Part shown: positions 18,276 through 28,033 of the stretch, piece by piece
Numbering within the stretch: position 1 is the first letter of the stretch
Layout: every line of letters starts with the position of its first letter
NCBI RefSeq assembly: GCF_000190595.1
Contig: NC_015167.1
Span: 2,407,501-2,471,500, forward strand
Length of the DNA stretch: 64,000 bases
From: Cellulophaga lytica DSM 7489
Lineage (GTDB): Bacteria; Bacteroidota; Bacteroidia; Flavobacteriales; Flavobacteriaceae
Direction of reading: 5' to 3'
Program-made: the position numbers and the translations under genes
The notes under the pieces: model-generated
Told to the model about the DNA's origin: nothing
The model's database searches: none
The model's input: only the letters and a program-made list of their open reading frames with translations

Positions 18276-18566
18276 ATGAGTGTATTAATTAAGCCAATAA
18301 TTACGGAAAAAATGACCGCTGATAGCGAGTTATATAATCGTTATGGTTTCGTTGTGGATTTAAATGCCAATAAAATCCAAATTAAGGATGCTGTAGAGCA
18401 GGCTTATGGGGTTACGGTAAAAGATGTTCGAACAATGATTTACGGACCAAAGCGTAAAACACGTCACACTAAGACAGGTGTGCAGCACGGAAAAACTAAT
18501 AGTTATAAGAAAGCTATTATTGACGTGGTAGAAGGAGATATAATTGATTTTTATAATAATCTATAA
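18276..18566 (+). CDS. rplW: 50S ribosomal protein L23
   Basis: 96 residues. Sits at the tunnel exit and is the docking point for trigger factor and signal recognition particle (Ffh is encoded at 45475). Conserved start LIKPIITEKMT and MIYGPKRKTR in the loop. Seven bases after rplD. Confidence 0.98.
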   Translation: MSVLIKPIITEKMTADSELYNRYGFVVDLNANKIQIKDAVEQAYGVTVKDVRTMIYGPKRKTRHTKTGVQHGKTNSYKKAIIDVVEGDIIDFYNNL

Positions 18567-18575
18567 AGACAAAGA

Positions 18576-19400
18576 ATGTCAGTTAGAAAATTAAAACCAA
18601 TCACTCCAGGACAGCGATTTAGAGTAGTAAACGGATTTGACGCGATTACTACTGATAAGCCGGAGAAAAGTTTACTTGCTCCGTTAAAAAAGTCTGGAGG
18701 TAGAAACAGTCAGGGGAAAATGACAATGCGCCAAAAAGGTGGAGGTCATAAGAGAAGGTATCGTGTAGTTGATTTTAAGCGTGACAAACAAGGTGTTGTT
18801 GCGACTGTAGAATCTATTCAGTACGATCCAAACAGAACAGCTTTTATTGCATTAGTAGAGTATACTGATGGTGAAAAGAGATATGTTGTTGCTCAAAACG
18901 GTTTAGAAGTAGGTCAGAAGATTTCTTCTGGTGAATCTGCTTCGCCAGAGATAGGGAATGCTTTACCATTAAGTGCTATTCCTTTAGGAACAATTATTTC
19001 TTGTATAGAACTACGTCCTGGACAAGGAGCTGTAATGGCTAGGAGTGCAGGTACTTTTGCTCAGTTAATGGCAAAGGATGGAAAATTTGTAACTGTTAAG
19101 TTGCCATCTGGTGAGACTAGATTAGTTTTAGCGGGTTGTATGGCTACGATAGGAGCGGTATCAAATTCTGATCACCAATTACTTGTATCTGGTAAAGCGG
19201 GTAGAAGTAGATGGTTGGGTAGAAGACCAAGAACAAGACCAGTAGCAATGAACCCTGTAGATCATCCAATGGGTGGTGGTGAAGGTAGAGCTTCAGGTGG
19301 TCATCCAAGATCAAGAAATGGTATTCCTGCTAAAGGATTTAGAACTCGTTCTAAAACTAAGGATACAAATAGATATATATTAGAACGTAGAAAGAAATAA
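18576..19400 (+). CDS. rplB: 50S ribosomal protein L2
   Basis: 274 residues. Large 23S rRNA-binding protein needed for subunit joining and peptidyl transfer. The highly conserved [18 protein letters not shown] segment near residues 222-240, with the functional histidine, is intact, as is GGGHKRRYR near residue 55. Nine bases after rplW and 12 before rpsS. Confidence 0.99.
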   Translation: MSVRKLKPITPGQRFRVVNGFDAITTDKPEKSLLAPLKKSGGRNSQGKMTMRQKGGGHKRRYRVVDFKRDKQGVVATVESIQYDPNRTAFIALVEYTDGEKRYVVAQNGLEVGQKISSGESASPEIGNALPLSAIPLGTIISCIELRPGQGAVMARSAGTFAQLMAKDGKFVTVKLPSGETRLVLAGCMATIGAVSNSDHQLLVSGKAGRSRWLGRRPRTRPVAMNPVDHPMGGGEGRASGGHPRSRNGIPAKGFRTRSKTKDTNRYILERRKK

Positions 19401-19412
19401 AATTAGAAAAAA

Positions 19413-19691
19413 ATGGCACGTTCACTAAAGAAAGGACCTTACGTTCATTATAGTTTAGAGAAAAAAGTTCAACAAAATGTTGAGTCGGGTAAAAAAGCGG
19501 TTATTAAGACTTGGTCTAGAGCTTCTATGATTACTCCTGATTTTGTTGGTCAAACTATAGCAGTACACAACGGTAGACAATTTGTTCCTGTTTATGTAAC
19601 AGAGAATATGGTAGGGCATAAATTAGGAGAATTTTCACCAACTAGATCTTTTAGAGGTCATGCTGGTGCGAAGAACAAAGGAAAAAAGTAA
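19413..19691 (+). CDS. rpsS: 30S ribosomal protein S19
   Basis: 92 residues. 30S head protein forming a complex with S13 (encoded at 27560) near the A-site finger bridge. Family motifs SLKKGPYV at the N-terminus and [17 protein letters not shown] near the C-terminus. Only 3 bases separate it from rplV. Confidence 0.99.
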   Translation: MARSLKKGPYVHYSLEKKVQQNVESGKKAVIKTWSRASMITPDFVGQTIAVHNGRQFVPVYVTENMVGHKLGEFSPTRSFRGHAGAKNKGKK

Positions 19692-19694
19692 GCT

Positions 19695-20102
19695 ATGGGA
19701 GTTCGTAAAAAACAGATGGCCGAAAGAATTAAGGCTGAAAAGAAAAAGATTGCTTTTGCAAAGTTGAACAACTGTCCAACTTCGCCAAGAAAAATGCGTC
19801 TTGTTGCAGATTTAATTAGAGGTGTACAGGTAGAAAAAGCTTTGGCTATATTAAAGTTTAGTCAAAAAGAAGCTTCAAGAAGGGTAGAAAAGTTATTGCT
19901 TTCTGCTATAGCTAACTGGCAGTCTAAAAATGAAGATGCTGATATTGAAGAAGCTGATCTTATTGTTAAAGAAATAAGAGTAGATAGTGGGGCAATGTTA
20001 AAAAGGTTAAGACCTGCGCCACAAGGAAGAGCACATAGAATTAGAAAACGTTCTAACCACGTAACATTGGTTTTAGAATCTAACAATAAAACTCAAAGCT
20101 AA
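19695..20102 (+). CDS. rplV: 50S ribosomal protein L22
   Basis: 135 residues. Exit-tunnel protein; its beta-hairpin with [21 protein letters not shown] forms part of the constriction with L4. The N-terminal helix has [19 protein letters not shown]. The N-terminus carries about 20 extra basic residues ([16 protein letters not shown]) compared with E. coli. Nine bases before rpsC. Confidence 0.98.
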   Translation: MGVRKKQMAERIKAEKKKIAFAKLNNCPTSPRKMRLVADLIRGVQVEKALAILKFSQKEASRRVEKLLLSAIANWQSKNEDADIEEADLIVKEIRVDSGAMLKRLRPAPQGRAHRIRKRSNHVTLVLESNNKTQS

Positions 20103-20111
20103 GACATTACT

Positions 20112-20828
20112 ATGGGACAAAAAACAAATCCAATCGGGAATCGTCTAGGTATCATCAGAGGTTGGGAATCTAACTGGTATGGTGGAAATGATTATGGAGA
20201 TAAATTAGCAGAGGATGATAAAATACGTAAGTATGTTCATGCTCGTTTAGCAAAAGCTAGTGTTTCTAGGGTTATTATAGAGCGTACTTTAAAGCTTGTA
20301 ACTGTAACTATTACTACTGCTAGACCTGGTATTATTATCGGTAAAGGTGGGCAGGAAGTAGATAAGTTAAAAGAGGAGCTTAAGAAGATTACTAGTAAAG
20401 AAGTTCAGATTAATATTTTTGAAATTAAGAGACCAGAAGTAGATGCAAATCTTGTAGCTGCTAGTGTTGCTCGTCAAATTGAAAATAGAATTTCTTATAG
20501 AAGAGCTATAAAAATGGCAATTGCTGCAGCAATGAGAATGAATGCAGAAGGTATAAAAATTCAAATCTCTGGAAGATTAAACGGTGCTGAGATGGCGCGT
20601 TCTGAAGCTTACAAAGATGGTAGAATTCCATTGTCTACTTTTAGAGCAGATATAGACTATGCATTAAATGAAGCACATACTACTTATGGTAGATTAGGTA
20701 TAAAAGTGTGGATTATGAAAGGCGAGGTTTATGGTAAAAGAGAACTTTCTCCATTAGTTGGTATGTCTAAAGGACAGGGCAAAGGTGGAAGAAATGAAGG
20801 GCCTAAGAAACAACGTCGTAGAAAGTAA
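20112..20828 (+). CDS. rpsC: 30S ribosomal protein S3
   Basis: 238 residues. At the mRNA entry channel, involved in helicase activity on mRNA. N-terminal [12 protein letters not shown]; type II KH domain with GxxG motif in [16 protein letters not shown]-terminal domain with [12 protein letters not shown] and GVKVW-like [10 protein letters not shown]. Basic C-terminal tail (GPKKQRRRK). Confidence 0.99.
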   Translation: MGQKTNPIGNRLGIIRGWESNWYGGNDYGDKLAEDDKIRKYVHARLAKASVSRVIIERTLKLVTVTITTARPGIIIGKGGQEVDKLKEELKKITSKEVQINIFEIKRPEVDANLVAASVARQIENRISYRRAIKMAIAAAMRMNAEGIKIQISGRLNGAEMARSEAYKDGRIPLSTFRADIDYALNEAHTTYGRLGIKVWIMKGEVYGKRELSPLVGMSKGQGKGGRNEGPKKQRRRK

Positions 20829-20848
20829 TTATTTAAAGAGATAGAGAA

Positions 20849-21268
20849 ATGTTACAACCAAAAAGAACCAAATTTCGTAAAGCGCAGAAAGGCCGTATGA
20901 AAGGACTTTCGCAAAGAGGGCATCAGCTTTCTAACGGTATGTTCGGTATAAAATCTTTAGATTCTAAGTTTATTACTTCACGTCAGATAGAGGCGGCTCG
21001 TATTGCTGCTACTAGATATATGAAGAGAGAGGGACAGTTATGGATAAAAATATTTCCGGACAAGCCTATTACTAAAAAGCCATTAGAAGTACGTATGGGT
21101 AAAGGTAAGGGTGCTCCAGAATATTTTGTTGCTGTTGTGAAACCAGGTAGAATTATGTTTGAGATTGCAGGTGTTCCTATGGACATCGCTAAAGAGGCTT
21201 TACGTCTTGCAGCTCAAAAATTACCGGTAAAGACTAAATTTATTGTTGCTAGAGATTATTCAGCTTAA
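20849..21268 (+). CDS. rplP: 50S ribosomal protein L16
   Basis: 139 residues. Late-assembly protein contacting A-site tRNA and helping peptidyl-transferase function. Conserved [15 protein letters not shown] at the N-terminus and [20 protein letters not shown] in the middle. 20 bases after rpsC, 18 before rpmC. Confidence 0.99.
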   Translation: MLQPKRTKFRKAQKGRMKGLSQRGHQLSNGMFGIKSLDSKFITSRQIEAARIAATRYMKREGQLWIKIFPDKPITKKPLEVRMGKGKGAPEYFVAVVKPGRIMFEIAGVPMDIAKEALRLAAQKLPVKTKFIVARDYSA

Positions 21269-21286
21269 TTTATAATTTAAGGAATC

Positions 21287-21478
21287 ATGAAACAATCAGA
21301 AGTAAAAGAATTATCAGTTGAAGATTTAAAAAATAAATTAGCTGAGTACAAAAAACAGTATGGCGATTTAAAATTAGCACATTCTGTTACACCTTTGGAG
21401 AATCCACTTCAAATCAGAAAGACGAGAAGAACGGTGGCTAGACTAGCAACTGAATTAACTAAAAGGGATAACCAATAA
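21287..21478 (+). CDS. rpmC: 50S ribosomal protein L29
   Basis: 63 residues, two-helix protein next to L23 at the tunnel exit. Recognisable by [19 protein letters not shown] and the C-terminal [17 protein letters not shown]. Position between rplP and rpsQ is the universal one. Confidence 0.97.
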   Translation: MKQSEVKELSVEDLKNKLAEYKKQYGDLKLAHSVTPLENPLQIRKTRRTVARLATELTKRDNQ

Positions 21479-21491
21479 TTGGTTCTGCTTT

Positions 21492-21749
21492 ATGGAAAAA
21501 AGAAATTTAAGAAAAGAGAGAGTAGGAGTTGTTACTAGCAACAAAATGGAGAAATCAATTGTGGTTTCAGAAGTTAAGCGTGTTAAGCACCCTATGTACG
21601 GTAAGTTCGTGTTAAAAACAAAGAAATATGTTGCGCACGACGAAACAAACGATTGCAATATTGGTGATACAGTAAAAATAATGGAGACTCGTCCATTGAG
21701 TAGAACTAAGTGTTGGAGATTGGTGGAAATTTTAGAAAGAGCTAAATAA
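21492..21749 (+). CDS. rpsQ: 30S ribosomal protein S17
   Basis: 85 residues, OB-fold primary 16S rRNA binder. Typical [24 protein letters not shown], and [16 protein letters not shown] motifs. One base separates its stop from the rplN start. Confidence 0.99.
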   Translation: MEKRNLRKERVGVVTSNKMEKSIVVSEVKRVKHPMYGKFVLKTKKYVAHDETNDCNIGDTVKIMETRPLSRTKCWRLVEILERAK

Positions 21750-21750
21750 T

Positions 21751-22119
21751 ATGTTACAGCAAGAATCTAGACTAAAAGTGGCAGACAATACAGGGGCAAA
21801 AGAAGTTTTGACTATACGTGTATTGGGCGGTACAAAAAGAAGATATGCATCTGTTGGAGATAAAATAGTAGTGTCTGTTAAAGATGCTACTCCAAACGGA
21901 GGTATCAAAAAAGGTGCTGTTTCAACTGCAGTGGTTGTAAGAACAAAGAAAGAAGTAAGAAGACAAGATGGATCTTACATTCGTTTTGATGATAATGCGT
22001 GTGTATTATTAAACCCAACGGGTGAAATGAGAGGTACGTGTGTTTTTGGACCTGTTGCAAGAGAGCTTCGTGATAAGCAATTCATGAAGATTGTTTCATT
22101 AGCCCCTGAGGTACTTTAA
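21751..22119 (+). CDS. rplN: 50S ribosomal protein L14
   Basis: 122 residues, exactly the usual length. Interface protein of the 50S and target of the RsfS silencing factor. Motifs [17 protein letters not shown] at the start and [30 protein letters not shown]-type sequence (here [13 protein letters not shown]) near the end. Confidence 0.99.
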   Translation: MLQQESRLKVADNTGAKEVLTIRVLGGTKRRYASVGDKIVVSVKDATPNGGIKKGAVSTAVVVRTKKEVRRQDGSYIRFDDNACVLLNPTGEMRGTCVFGPVARELRDKQFMKIVSLAPEVL

Positions 22120-22130
22120 TATTCAGAAAA

Positions 22131-22445
22131 ATGATGAAGTTAAAAATTAAAACAGGAGATACAGTAAGAATTATAGCTGGAGACCATAAAGGTACAGAAG
22201 GTAAAGTTGTTAGTGTAGACCGTGAAAAAAATAAGGCAATTGTTGAAGGTGCTAATATGGTATCTAAGCATGAAAAGCCTAGCGCAAACAATCCTCAAGG
22301 AGGAATCGTTAAAAAGGAAGCTCCATTACACATTTCTAACCTATCTTTAATTGATCCTAAATCAGGAGAAACTACAAGAGTTGGTTATGAAGTAAGAGAT
22401 GGTAAGAAAGTGAGATTTTCTAAAAAATCTAATGAAGTAATTTAA
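22131..22445 (+). CDS. rplX: 50S ribosomal protein L24
   Basis: 104 residues. One of the two assembly initiators of the 50S. KOW motif [18 protein letters not shown] near residues 9-26. Two ATG codons stand in tandem at 22131 and 22134; either could be used. Two bases before rplE. Confidence 0.98.
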   Translation: MMKLKIKTGDTVRIIAGDHKGTEGKVVSVDREKNKAIVEGANMVSKHEKPSANNPQGGIVKKEAPLHISNLSLIDPKSGETTRVGYEVRDGKKVRFSKKSNEVI

Positions 22446-22447
22446 TT

Positions 22448-22999
22448 ATGACTTACACTCCAAGATTAAAACAAGAATATAAAGAGCGTATTGTTTCATC
22501 TCTTACAGAAGAGTTTGAGTACAAAAACGTTATGCAGGTGCCAAAACTTACTAAAATAGTTTTAAGTAGAGGTATTGGTGCTGCAGTTGCAGATAAAAAG
22601 CTTATAGATCACGCTATTGATGAGTTAACACTTATCACTGGTCAAAAAGCAGTTTCTACAATGTCTAAAAAAGATGTTGCTTCATTTAAATTACGTAAAG
22701 GAATGCCAATTGGTGCTAAAGTTACGTTAAGAGGTGAGAGAATGTATGAGTTTTTAGATAGGTTAATTACAAGTGCGTTGCCACGTGTTAGAGATTTTCA
22801 AGGTATTAAGGCTACAGGTTTTGATGGTCGTGGAAACTATAACTTAGGTATTACAGAGCAAATTATATTTCCAGAAATAAACATTGATAAGATTAATAGA
22901 ATCAATGGTATGGATATTACATTTGTAACTACTGCTGAGACTGATAAAGAAGCTAAATCATTATTAACTCATTTAGGATTACCTTTTAAAAAGAATTAG
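22448..22999 (+). CDS. rplE: 50S ribosomal protein L5
   Basis: 183 residues. 5S rRNA binder in the central protuberance, making bridge B1b with S13. Motifs [40 protein letters not shown] and [19 protein letters not shown] are conserved. One base before rpsN. Confidence 0.99.
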   Translation: MTYTPRLKQEYKERIVSSLTEEFEYKNVMQVPKLTKIVLSRGIGAAVADKKLIDHAIDELTLITGQKAVSTMSKKDVASFKLRKGMPIGAKVTLRGERMYEFLDRLITSALPRVRDFQGIKATGFDGRGNYNLGITEQIIFPEINIDKINRINGMDITFVTTAETDKEAKSLLTHLGLPFKKN

Positions 23000-23000
23000 T

Positions 23001-23270
23001 ATGGCTAAAGAATCAATGAAGGCCCGCGAAAGAAAAAGAGCGGCAACAGTTGCAAAATATGCTGAGAAAAGAAAAGCTTTAAAAGAAGCTGGAGATTATG
23101 AAGCATTACAAAAATTACCAAAAAATGCTTCACCTGTTCGTATGCATAACAGATGTAAGTTAACAGGAAGACCAAAAGGTTATATGAGAACTTTTGGTAT
23201 TTCTAGGGTAACTTTTAGAGAAATGGCTAACAATGGTTTAATCCCAGGGGTTAAAAAAGCAAGTTGGTAA
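23001..23270 (+). CDS. rpsN: 30S ribosomal protein S14, zinc-independent form
   Basis: 89 residues. 30S head protein. It is the long form without the two CxxC zinc-binding pairs: only one Cys remains, in [14 protein letters not shown]. The end (GVKKASW) is the family's usual C-terminus. Followed by a 76-base gap with a potential hairpin before rpsH. Confidence 0.98.
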   Translation: MAKESMKARERKRAATVAKYAEKRKALKEAGDYEALQKLPKNASPVRMHNRCKLTGRPKGYMRTFGISRVTFREMANNGLIPGVKKASW

Positions 23271-23293
23271 ACAATAAACAATCAATATAAATT

Positions 23294-23332
23294 GGTTTCA
23301 GGTTTAACAAAAAAAAGTTAAAAACCGTCACC
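23294..23332 (+). promoter_or_regulatory. Possible structured RNA upstream of rpsH (S8)
   Basis: In the 76-base rpsN-rpsH gap, TTTAAC (23303-23308) pairs with GTTAAA (23317-23322). On the outer side GG (23301-23302) can pair with CC (23325-23326) across an unpaired AA, and GGT (23294-23296) with ACC (23330-23332). An interrupted helix of this kind recalls S8 targets in other bacteria, but the resemblance is only by eye. Confidence 0.35.
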
Positions 23333-23346
23333 GCAAATTATTTTAA

Positions 23347-23745
23347 ATGGTAACAGATCCTATAGCAGATTATTTAACAAGAGTTAGAAATGCCAGTCGT
23401 GCAGGTCACAGAGTGGTAGAGATTCCTGCTTCAAATCTAAAAACAGAAATAACTAAAATATTATTTGATCAAGGATATATTTTAAGTTATAAAGTCATTG
23501 AAGACGCAGTACAGGGTACAATTAAAATTGCTTTGAAATACAATAAAGCAACTAAAGAGCCTGTAATTAAAAAAATACAACGAGTAAGTAAGCCAGGTTT
23601 ACGTAAGTATGCTGGTTCTTCAGACTTGCCAAGAGTACTTAACGGTTTAGGTATCGCTATAGTTTCTACTTCTCATGGAGTTATGACTAGCAAGCAAGCT
23701 AAGTTAGAAAAAGTTGGTGGTGAAGTTTTATGCTACGTTTATTAA
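23347..23745 (+). CDS. rpsH: 30S ribosomal protein S8
   Basis: 132 residues. Primary 16S rRNA binder of the platform and, in E. coli, the repressor of the spc operon. Conserved DPIADYLTRVRNA start, and VSTSHGVMTSKQAKLEKVGGEVLCYVY end with the RNA-binding Ser-rich loop STSHG. The 76-base gap before it contains a possible autoregulatory hairpin. Confidence 0.99.
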   Translation: MVTDPIADYLTRVRNASRAGHRVVEIPASNLKTEITKILFDQGYILSYKVIEDAVQGTIKIALKYNKATKEPVIKKIQRVSKPGLRKYAGSSDLPRVLNGLGIAIVSTSHGVMTSKQAKLEKVGGEVLCYVY

Positions 23746-23764
23746 TCTATAAAGAATAAGAATA

Positions 23765-24307
23765 ATGTCTAGAATAGGTAATAATCCAGTAACAATTCCT
23801 GAGGGTGTAACCGTAGAGGTTAACGATAATGTAGTTACTATGAAAGGTAAATTGGGTGAATTAACTCAAGAGTTTTCAGGAATTTCAGTAAAAATAGAAG
23901 AAGGATCAATCATTGTAACGAGAAATTCAGAACATAAGAGTGATAAAGCTAAGCACGGTTTGTACAGAGCTTTATTCTTTAATATGATTGAAGGGGTTTC
24001 TAAAGGTTGGACTAAAGAATTAGAATTGGTTGGTGTAGGTTATAGAGCTAGCCACCAAGGACAAAAATTAGATTTGGCTGTTGGTTTTTCACACAATATA
24101 GTTCTGGACATAGCTCCAGAAGTAAAAGTGGAAACAGTTTCTGAGAAAGGAAAGAATCCAATTGTAAAATTAACATCTTTTGACAAGCAATTAGTAGGTC
24201 AAGTAGCGGCAAAAATAAGAGCTTTCCGTAAGCCAGAGCCATACAAAGGAAAAGGTATTAAGTTTGTTGGAGAAATATTAAGAAGAAAAGCAGGTAAATC
24301 AGCTTAA
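23765..24307 (+). CDS. rplF: 50S ribosomal protein L6
   Basis: 180 residues. Two-domain protein at the factor-binding site near the sarcin-ricin loop. Starts [15 protein letters not shown]-terminal signature [14 protein letters not shown] followed by LRRKAGKSA. 19 bases after rpsH. Confidence 0.99.
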   Translation: MSRIGNNPVTIPEGVTVEVNDNVVTMKGKLGELTQEFSGISVKIEEGSIIVTRNSEHKSDKAKHGLYRALFFNMIEGVSKGWTKELELVGVGYRASHQGQKLDLAVGFSHNIVLDIAPEVKVETVSEKGKNPIVKLTSFDKQLVGQVAAKIRAFRKPEPYKGKGIKFVGEILRRKAGKSA

Positions 24308-24318
24308 TAATTAGCAAT

Positions 24319-24672
24319 ATGGGATTATCAAAGACTGAAAGAAGATACAGAATCAAGAGAAGGATTAGAAAAGTTTCATTTGGAACTGCAACTAGACCAA
24401 GATTAGCTGTATTTAGAAGTAATAAAGAAATTTACGCTCAAATTATTGATGATAATGCAGGAACTACTTTAGTTGCTGCTTCATCAAGAGATAAAGAGCT
24501 AGATGCAAAAGGAACTAAAATAGAAATAGCAAACCAAGTTGGTAAAGCTATTGCTGAAAAGGCTTTAAAAGCTGGTATAGAGACTATTGCTTTTGATAGA
24601 GGTGGAAACTTATACCACGGAAGAATTAAATCATTAGCAGAAGGTGCTAGAGAAGGCGGACTTAAATTCTAA
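24319..24672 (+). CDS. rplR: 50S ribosomal protein L18
   Basis: 117 residues. 5S rRNA binder. Basic N-terminus ([17 protein letters not shown]), [20 protein letters not shown], and end [26 protein letters not shown] split over the usual positions. Six bases before rpsE. Confidence 0.99.
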   Translation: MGLSKTERRYRIKRRIRKVSFGTATRPRLAVFRSNKEIYAQIIDDNAGTTLVAASSRDKELDAKGTKIEIANQVGKAIAEKALKAGIETIAFDRGGNLYHGRIKSLAEGAREGGLKF

Positions 24673-24678
24673 TATATT

Positions 24679-25203
24679 ATGTACCAAAAATATAAAAACG
24701 TAGAAACAGTTAAACCAGGAGGATTAGATTTAAAAGATCGTCTGGTTGGTGTACAAAGAGTTACTAAGGTAACAAAAGGTGGTAGAGCTTTTGGTTTTTC
24801 TGCTATAGTTGTTGTAGGAGATGAAAATGGTGTTGTAGGACACGGTTTAGGAAAATCTAAAGATGTTGCTACTGCTATAGCAAAAGCTGTTGAAGACGCA
24901 AAAAAGAATTTAATTAGAATCCCTCTAATCAAAGGAACTATACCTCACGAGCAAAAAGGTAAATTTGGTGGAGCACGTGTATACATTCAGCCTGCATCTC
25001 ACGGTACAGGTGTAATTGCTGGTGGAGCTTTAAGAGCTGTATTAGAAGCAGTTGGTGTACATGATGTATTATCAAAATCACAAGGATCTTCTAACCCTCA
25101 TAACGTAGTAAAAGCAACTTTTGATGCTTTATTACAAATTAGGGATGCAAAAACAATTGCAGATCAAAGAGGAGTATCTTTAGAAAAAGTATTTAAAGGA
25201 TAA
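24679..25203 (+). CDS. rpsE: 30S ribosomal protein S5
   Basis: 174 residues. Double-stranded-RNA-binding N-terminal domain and C-terminal domain at the mRNA entry site, important for accuracy. Motifs [18 protein letters not shown] and [19 protein letters not shown] are intact, so no ambiguity or spectinomycin deletion is evident in the VTKGGR loop. Confidence 0.99.
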   Translation: MYQKYKNVETVKPGGLDLKDRLVGVQRVTKVTKGGRAFGFSAIVVVGDENGVVGHGLGKSKDVATAIAKAVEDAKKNLIRIPLIKGTIPHEQKGKFGGARVYIQPASHGTGVIAGGALRAVLEAVGVHDVLSKSQGSSNPHNVVKATFDALLQIRDAKTIADQRGVSLEKVFKG

Positions 25204-25213
25204 ATAGGATACA

Positions 25214-25393
25214 ATGGGAAAGATTAAAGTAAAGCAAGTTAAGAGTAATATTAAACAGACTCAAAGACAGAAAAGAACCTTAGAGGCTCTTGGGCTTAGA
25301 AAAATTGGTCAAGTTGTTGAGCATGAGGCTACGCCAAATATCCTTGGTATGGTAAATAAAGTTGAACATTTAGTTTCTACTGAAGAAGCTTAA
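25214..25393 (+). CDS. rpmD: 50S ribosomal protein L30
   Basis: 59 residues, read directly from the sequence between rpsE and rplO: ATG at 25214, TAA at 25391. Begins [20 protein letters not shown] and contains [16 protein letters not shown] and the end [16 protein letters not shown], characteristic of L30. Ten bases after rpsE and 16 before rplO, the normal position. Confidence 0.97.
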   Translation: MGKIKVKQVKSNIKQTQRQKRTLEALGLRKIGQVVEHEATPNILGMVNKVEHLVSTEEA

Positions 25394-25409
25394 TTATAAA
25401 TTTATCAAG

Positions 25410-25862
25410 ATGAATTTAAGTAATTTAACACCTGCAGAAGGTGCTGTTAATAAGGCAGGTAAAATCGTAGGTAGAGGACAAGGTTCTGGTAAAGGTGGTA
25501 CTGCTACTAGAGGGCACAAAGGTGCTAAATCTAGATCTGGTTACTCTAAGAAGATTGGTTTTGAAGGTGGACAGATGCCGTTGCAAAGACGTGTGCCTAA
25601 GTTTGGTTTCACAAACATTAATAGAAAAGAATACCAAGGTATTAATCTTGACAAACTACAAGGGTTGGTTGAAAAAGGAGCTATAAAAGATGTAGTTACT
25701 TTTGAAACTCTAGTAGAGAATAGATTAGTAAGGAAAAATGATTTGGTTAAGATTTTAGGTGGTGGTGAGTTAAAAGCTTCACTTAAGATTTCTGCTCACA
25801 AATTTACTGCATCTGCTAAGCAAGCTATTGAAGCTGCTGGAGGAGAAGCAATAAGTCTTTAA
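25410..25862 (+). CDS. rplO: 50S ribosomal protein L15
   Basis: 150 residues. Late-assembly protein with an extended basic Gly-rich N-terminal arm: [47 protein letters not shown]-terminal domain ends with [16 protein letters not shown]. Fourteen bases before secY, the universal neighbour. Confidence 0.99.
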   Translation: MNLSNLTPAEGAVNKAGKIVGRGQGSGKGGTATRGHKGAKSRSGYSKKIGFEGGQMPLQRRVPKFGFTNINRKEYQGINLDKLQGLVEKGAIKDVVTFETLVENRLVRKNDLVKILGGGELKASLKISAHKFTASAKQAIEAAGGEAISL

Positions 25863-25876
25863 TCACTAAACAGAAG

Positions 25877-27220
25877 ATGAAGAAATTTTTTGATACCATA
25901 TCCAATATTTGGAAAATAGAAGAGTTAAGAAACAGAATAATTATTACGCTTACTTTACTATTAGTATACCGTTTTGGTGCTCAAATTGCACTACCAGGGA
26001 TAGACTCTCAGGAATTGGGTAATTTACAATCGGGTACAGAACAAGGTATATTTGGTTTATTAAATGCATTTACAGGTGGGGCTTTTGCCAAGGCATCTGT
26101 TTTTGCATTGGGTATAATGCCTTATATTTCTGCATCTATTGTAGTGCAATTAATGGGTATAGCTATCCCTTACCTTCAAAAATTACAAAAAGAAGGTGAG
26201 AGTGGAAGAAAAACAATTAACCAAATTACAAGATGGTTAACAATTGCTATATGTATAGTACAGGCTCCTGCTTATTTGTTAGGTTTAGGTGCTTTTGGTG
26301 TACCAGATAGTGCTTTTGTATTAGGTAAAGGATTAGATTTTATGATCCCAGCCGTAATAATATTAGTAACTGGTACTGTATTTGCAATGTGGTTAGGAGA
26401 AAAAATAACTGATAAAGGTATTGGTAATGGTATTTCATTATTAATTATGATTGGTATTATTGCTACAATGCCGCAGGCATTTATGCAAGAAGTTGCTTCT
26501 AGAACAGGAGAAAATACTGGTGGTCCAATGTTAATACTTGTAGAAGTTATTTTATGGTTCTTAGTTATATTAGCATCTGTGCTTATAGTTTTGGCAACTC
26601 GTCAAATACCTGTTCAGTACGCTAGAAGAACAGCTTCTGGTGGTTATGAGAAAAATATTACTGGATCTAGACAATATATTCCATTAAAATTAAATGCATC
26701 TGGTGTAATGCCAATAATATTTGCTCAAGCATTAATGTTTTTGCCTGGTATGATTGGTAAGTATTTTAATACTTCTGCAATAGGTTCATGGTTTGAGGTT
26801 AATTTTCAGGATCCCTTTGGATTAGCATATAATTTGTTATTTGCTTTTCTAATTATAATATTCACATATTTTTATACTGCTATCACTGTACCAACAAATA
26901 AGATGGCAGATGACTTAAAAAGAAGTGGTGGATTTGTACCAGGAACAAGGCCTGGGAAAGAAACTGCAGATTTTTTAGATAAAATTATGTCATTAATTAC
27001 GTTACCCGGATCTATTTTCTTAGCTTTGCTGGCTGTTTTACCAGCTATTGTTGTTCAACTGCTAGGAATTCAAGGAAATTGGGCAATGTTTTATGGTGGA
27101 ACATCACTACTAATTATGGTAGGTGTGGCAATTGATACAGTTCAGCAAGTAAATTCATATTTGTTAAATAGACATTATGATGGCTTAATGAAAAGTGGTA
27201 AAAATAGAAAAGTAGCATAA
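25877..27220 (+). CDS. secY: Protein translocase subunit SecY
   Basis: 447 residues, 10 predicted membrane helices, the pore of the Sec translocon. N-terminal helix after RNRIIITLTLLLVYRFGAQIALPG; plug region GLLNAFTGGAF; conserved MPYISASIVVQL; WLGEKITDKGIGNGISLLI in the middle; cytoplasmic loop with GGFVPGTRPGKET; C-terminal DTVQQVNSYLLNRHYDGLMK. Inner membrane. Cotranslational partner Ffh is at 45475. Located as usual between rplO and infA. Confidence 0.99.
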   Translation: MKKFFDTISNIWKIEELRNRIIITLTLLLVYRFGAQIALPGIDSQELGNLQSGTEQGIFGLLNAFTGGAFAKASVFALGIMPYISASIVVQLMGIAIPYLQKLQKEGESGRKTINQITRWLTIAICIVQAPAYLLGLGAFGVPDSAFVLGKGLDFMIPAVIILVTGTVFAMWLGEKITDKGIGNGISLLIMIGIIATMPQAFMQEVASRTGENTGGPMLILVEVILWFLVILASVLIVLATRQIPVQYARRTASGGYEKNITGSRQYIPLKLNASGVMPIIFAQALMFLPGMIGKYFNTSAIGSWFEVNFQDPFGLAYNLLFAFLIIIFTYFYTAITVPTNKMADDLKRSGGFVPGTRPGKETADFLDKIMSLITLPGSIFLALLAVLPAIVVQLLGIQGNWAMFYGGTSLLIMVGVAIDTVQQVNSYLLNRHYDGLMKSGKNRKVA

Positions 27221-27223
27221 GTT

Positions 27224-27439
27224 ATGGCTAAACAAGCAGCGATAGAGCAAGACGGATCTATAATTGAGGCATTATCAAATGCAATGTTCCGTGTGGAGTT
27301 AGAAAACGGACACGTGGTAACAGCGCATATATCTGGAAAGATGAGAATGCATTATATTAAATTATTACCAGGTGATAAGGTTAAATTAGAAATGAGCCCT
27401 TATGACTTGACTAAAGCAAGAATTACATATAGATATTAA
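27224..27439 (+). CDS. infA: Translation initiation factor IF-1
   Basis: 71 residues, OB fold that occupies the 30S A site during initiation. Motifs [39 protein letters not shown] and [14 protein letters not shown] are all conserved. Three bases after secY and 1 before rpmJ. Confidence 0.99.
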   Translation: MAKQAAIEQDGSIIEALSNAMFRVELENGHVVTAHISGKMRMHYIKLLPGDKVKLEMSPYDLTKARITYRY

Positions 27440-27440
27440 G

Positions 27441-27557
27441 ATGAAAGTAAGAGCATCAATAAAAAAGAGAAGTGCCGAGTGCAAAATAGTGCGCAGAAAA
27501 GGACGGTTGTACGTAATTAATAAAAAGAATCCTAGATTTAAACAAAGACAAGGGTAA
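27441..27557 (+). CDS. rpmJ: 50S ribosomal protein L36, zinc-independent form
   Basis: 38 residues, read directly from the sequence: ATG at 27441, TAA at 27555. Begins [20 protein letters not shown] and ends NPRFKQRQG. The CxxC...C...H zinc set is reduced to a single Cys, so this is the C-minus form. One base after infA and 2 bases before rpsM. Confidence 0.97.
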   Translation: MKVRASIKKRSAECKIVRRKGRLYVINKKNPRFKQRQG

Positions 27558-27559
27558 TT

Positions 27560-27934
27560 ATGGCAAGAATTGCAGGTGTAGATATACCAAAACAGAAAAG
27601 AGGAGTTATAGCTTTAACCTATATATTTGGTGTAGGTAGAAGTAGAGCTAAAGAAATTTTAGCTAAAGCCCAAGTTAGTGAAGATACTAAAGTATCAGAT
27701 TGGAATGATGACGAAATAGGTCGTATTCGTGATGCTGTATCTGAGTTTACAATTGAAGGTGAATTACGTTCAGAAATTCAATTAAGCATTAAGCGTTTAA
27801 TGGATATCGGATGTTACAGAGGAATTCGTCATAGATCTGGTTTACCTTTAAGAGGTCAAAGAACTAAGAACAACTCTAGAACTAGAAAAGGTAAAAGAAA
27901 AACTGTTGCTAATAAGAAAAAAGCAACTAAATAA
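27560..27934 (+). CDS. rpsM: 30S ribosomal protein S13
   Basis: 124 residues. Head protein contacting P-site tRNA and bridging to L5. [25 protein letters not shown] start, helix-hairpin-helix region, then [28 protein letters not shown]. Followed by a 99-base gap with possible RNA structure before rpsK. Confidence 0.99.
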   Translation: MARIAGVDIPKQKRGVIALTYIFGVGRSRAKEILAKAQVSEDTKVSDWNDDEIGRIRDAVSEFTIEGELRSEIQLSIKRLMDIGCYRGIRHRSGLPLRGQRTKNNSRTRKGKRKTVANKKKATK

Positions 27935-27944
27935 TTAAAAGTCA

Positions 27945-28006
27945 TTAGTATTTAGTAGTTGGATTGAATCTGTTTGAAATGTAATAGTTTAGGATTCTAA
28001 TACTAA
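27945..28006 (+). promoter_or_regulatory. Possible structured RNA between rpsM and rpsK
   Basis: TTAGTATT (27945-27952) pairs with AATACTAA (27999-28006). Inside it GAATC (27966-27970) pairs with GATTC (27993-27997). The two helices are separated by 13 unpaired bases on the 5' side and 1 on the 3' side. Short CTAACAA repeats follow (28004-28020). No T run follows, so it is not a terminator. A regulatory leader for rpsK-rpsD is possible. Confidence 0.35.
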
Positions 28007-28033
28007 CAACTAACAACTAAAAACTAAAATCAT

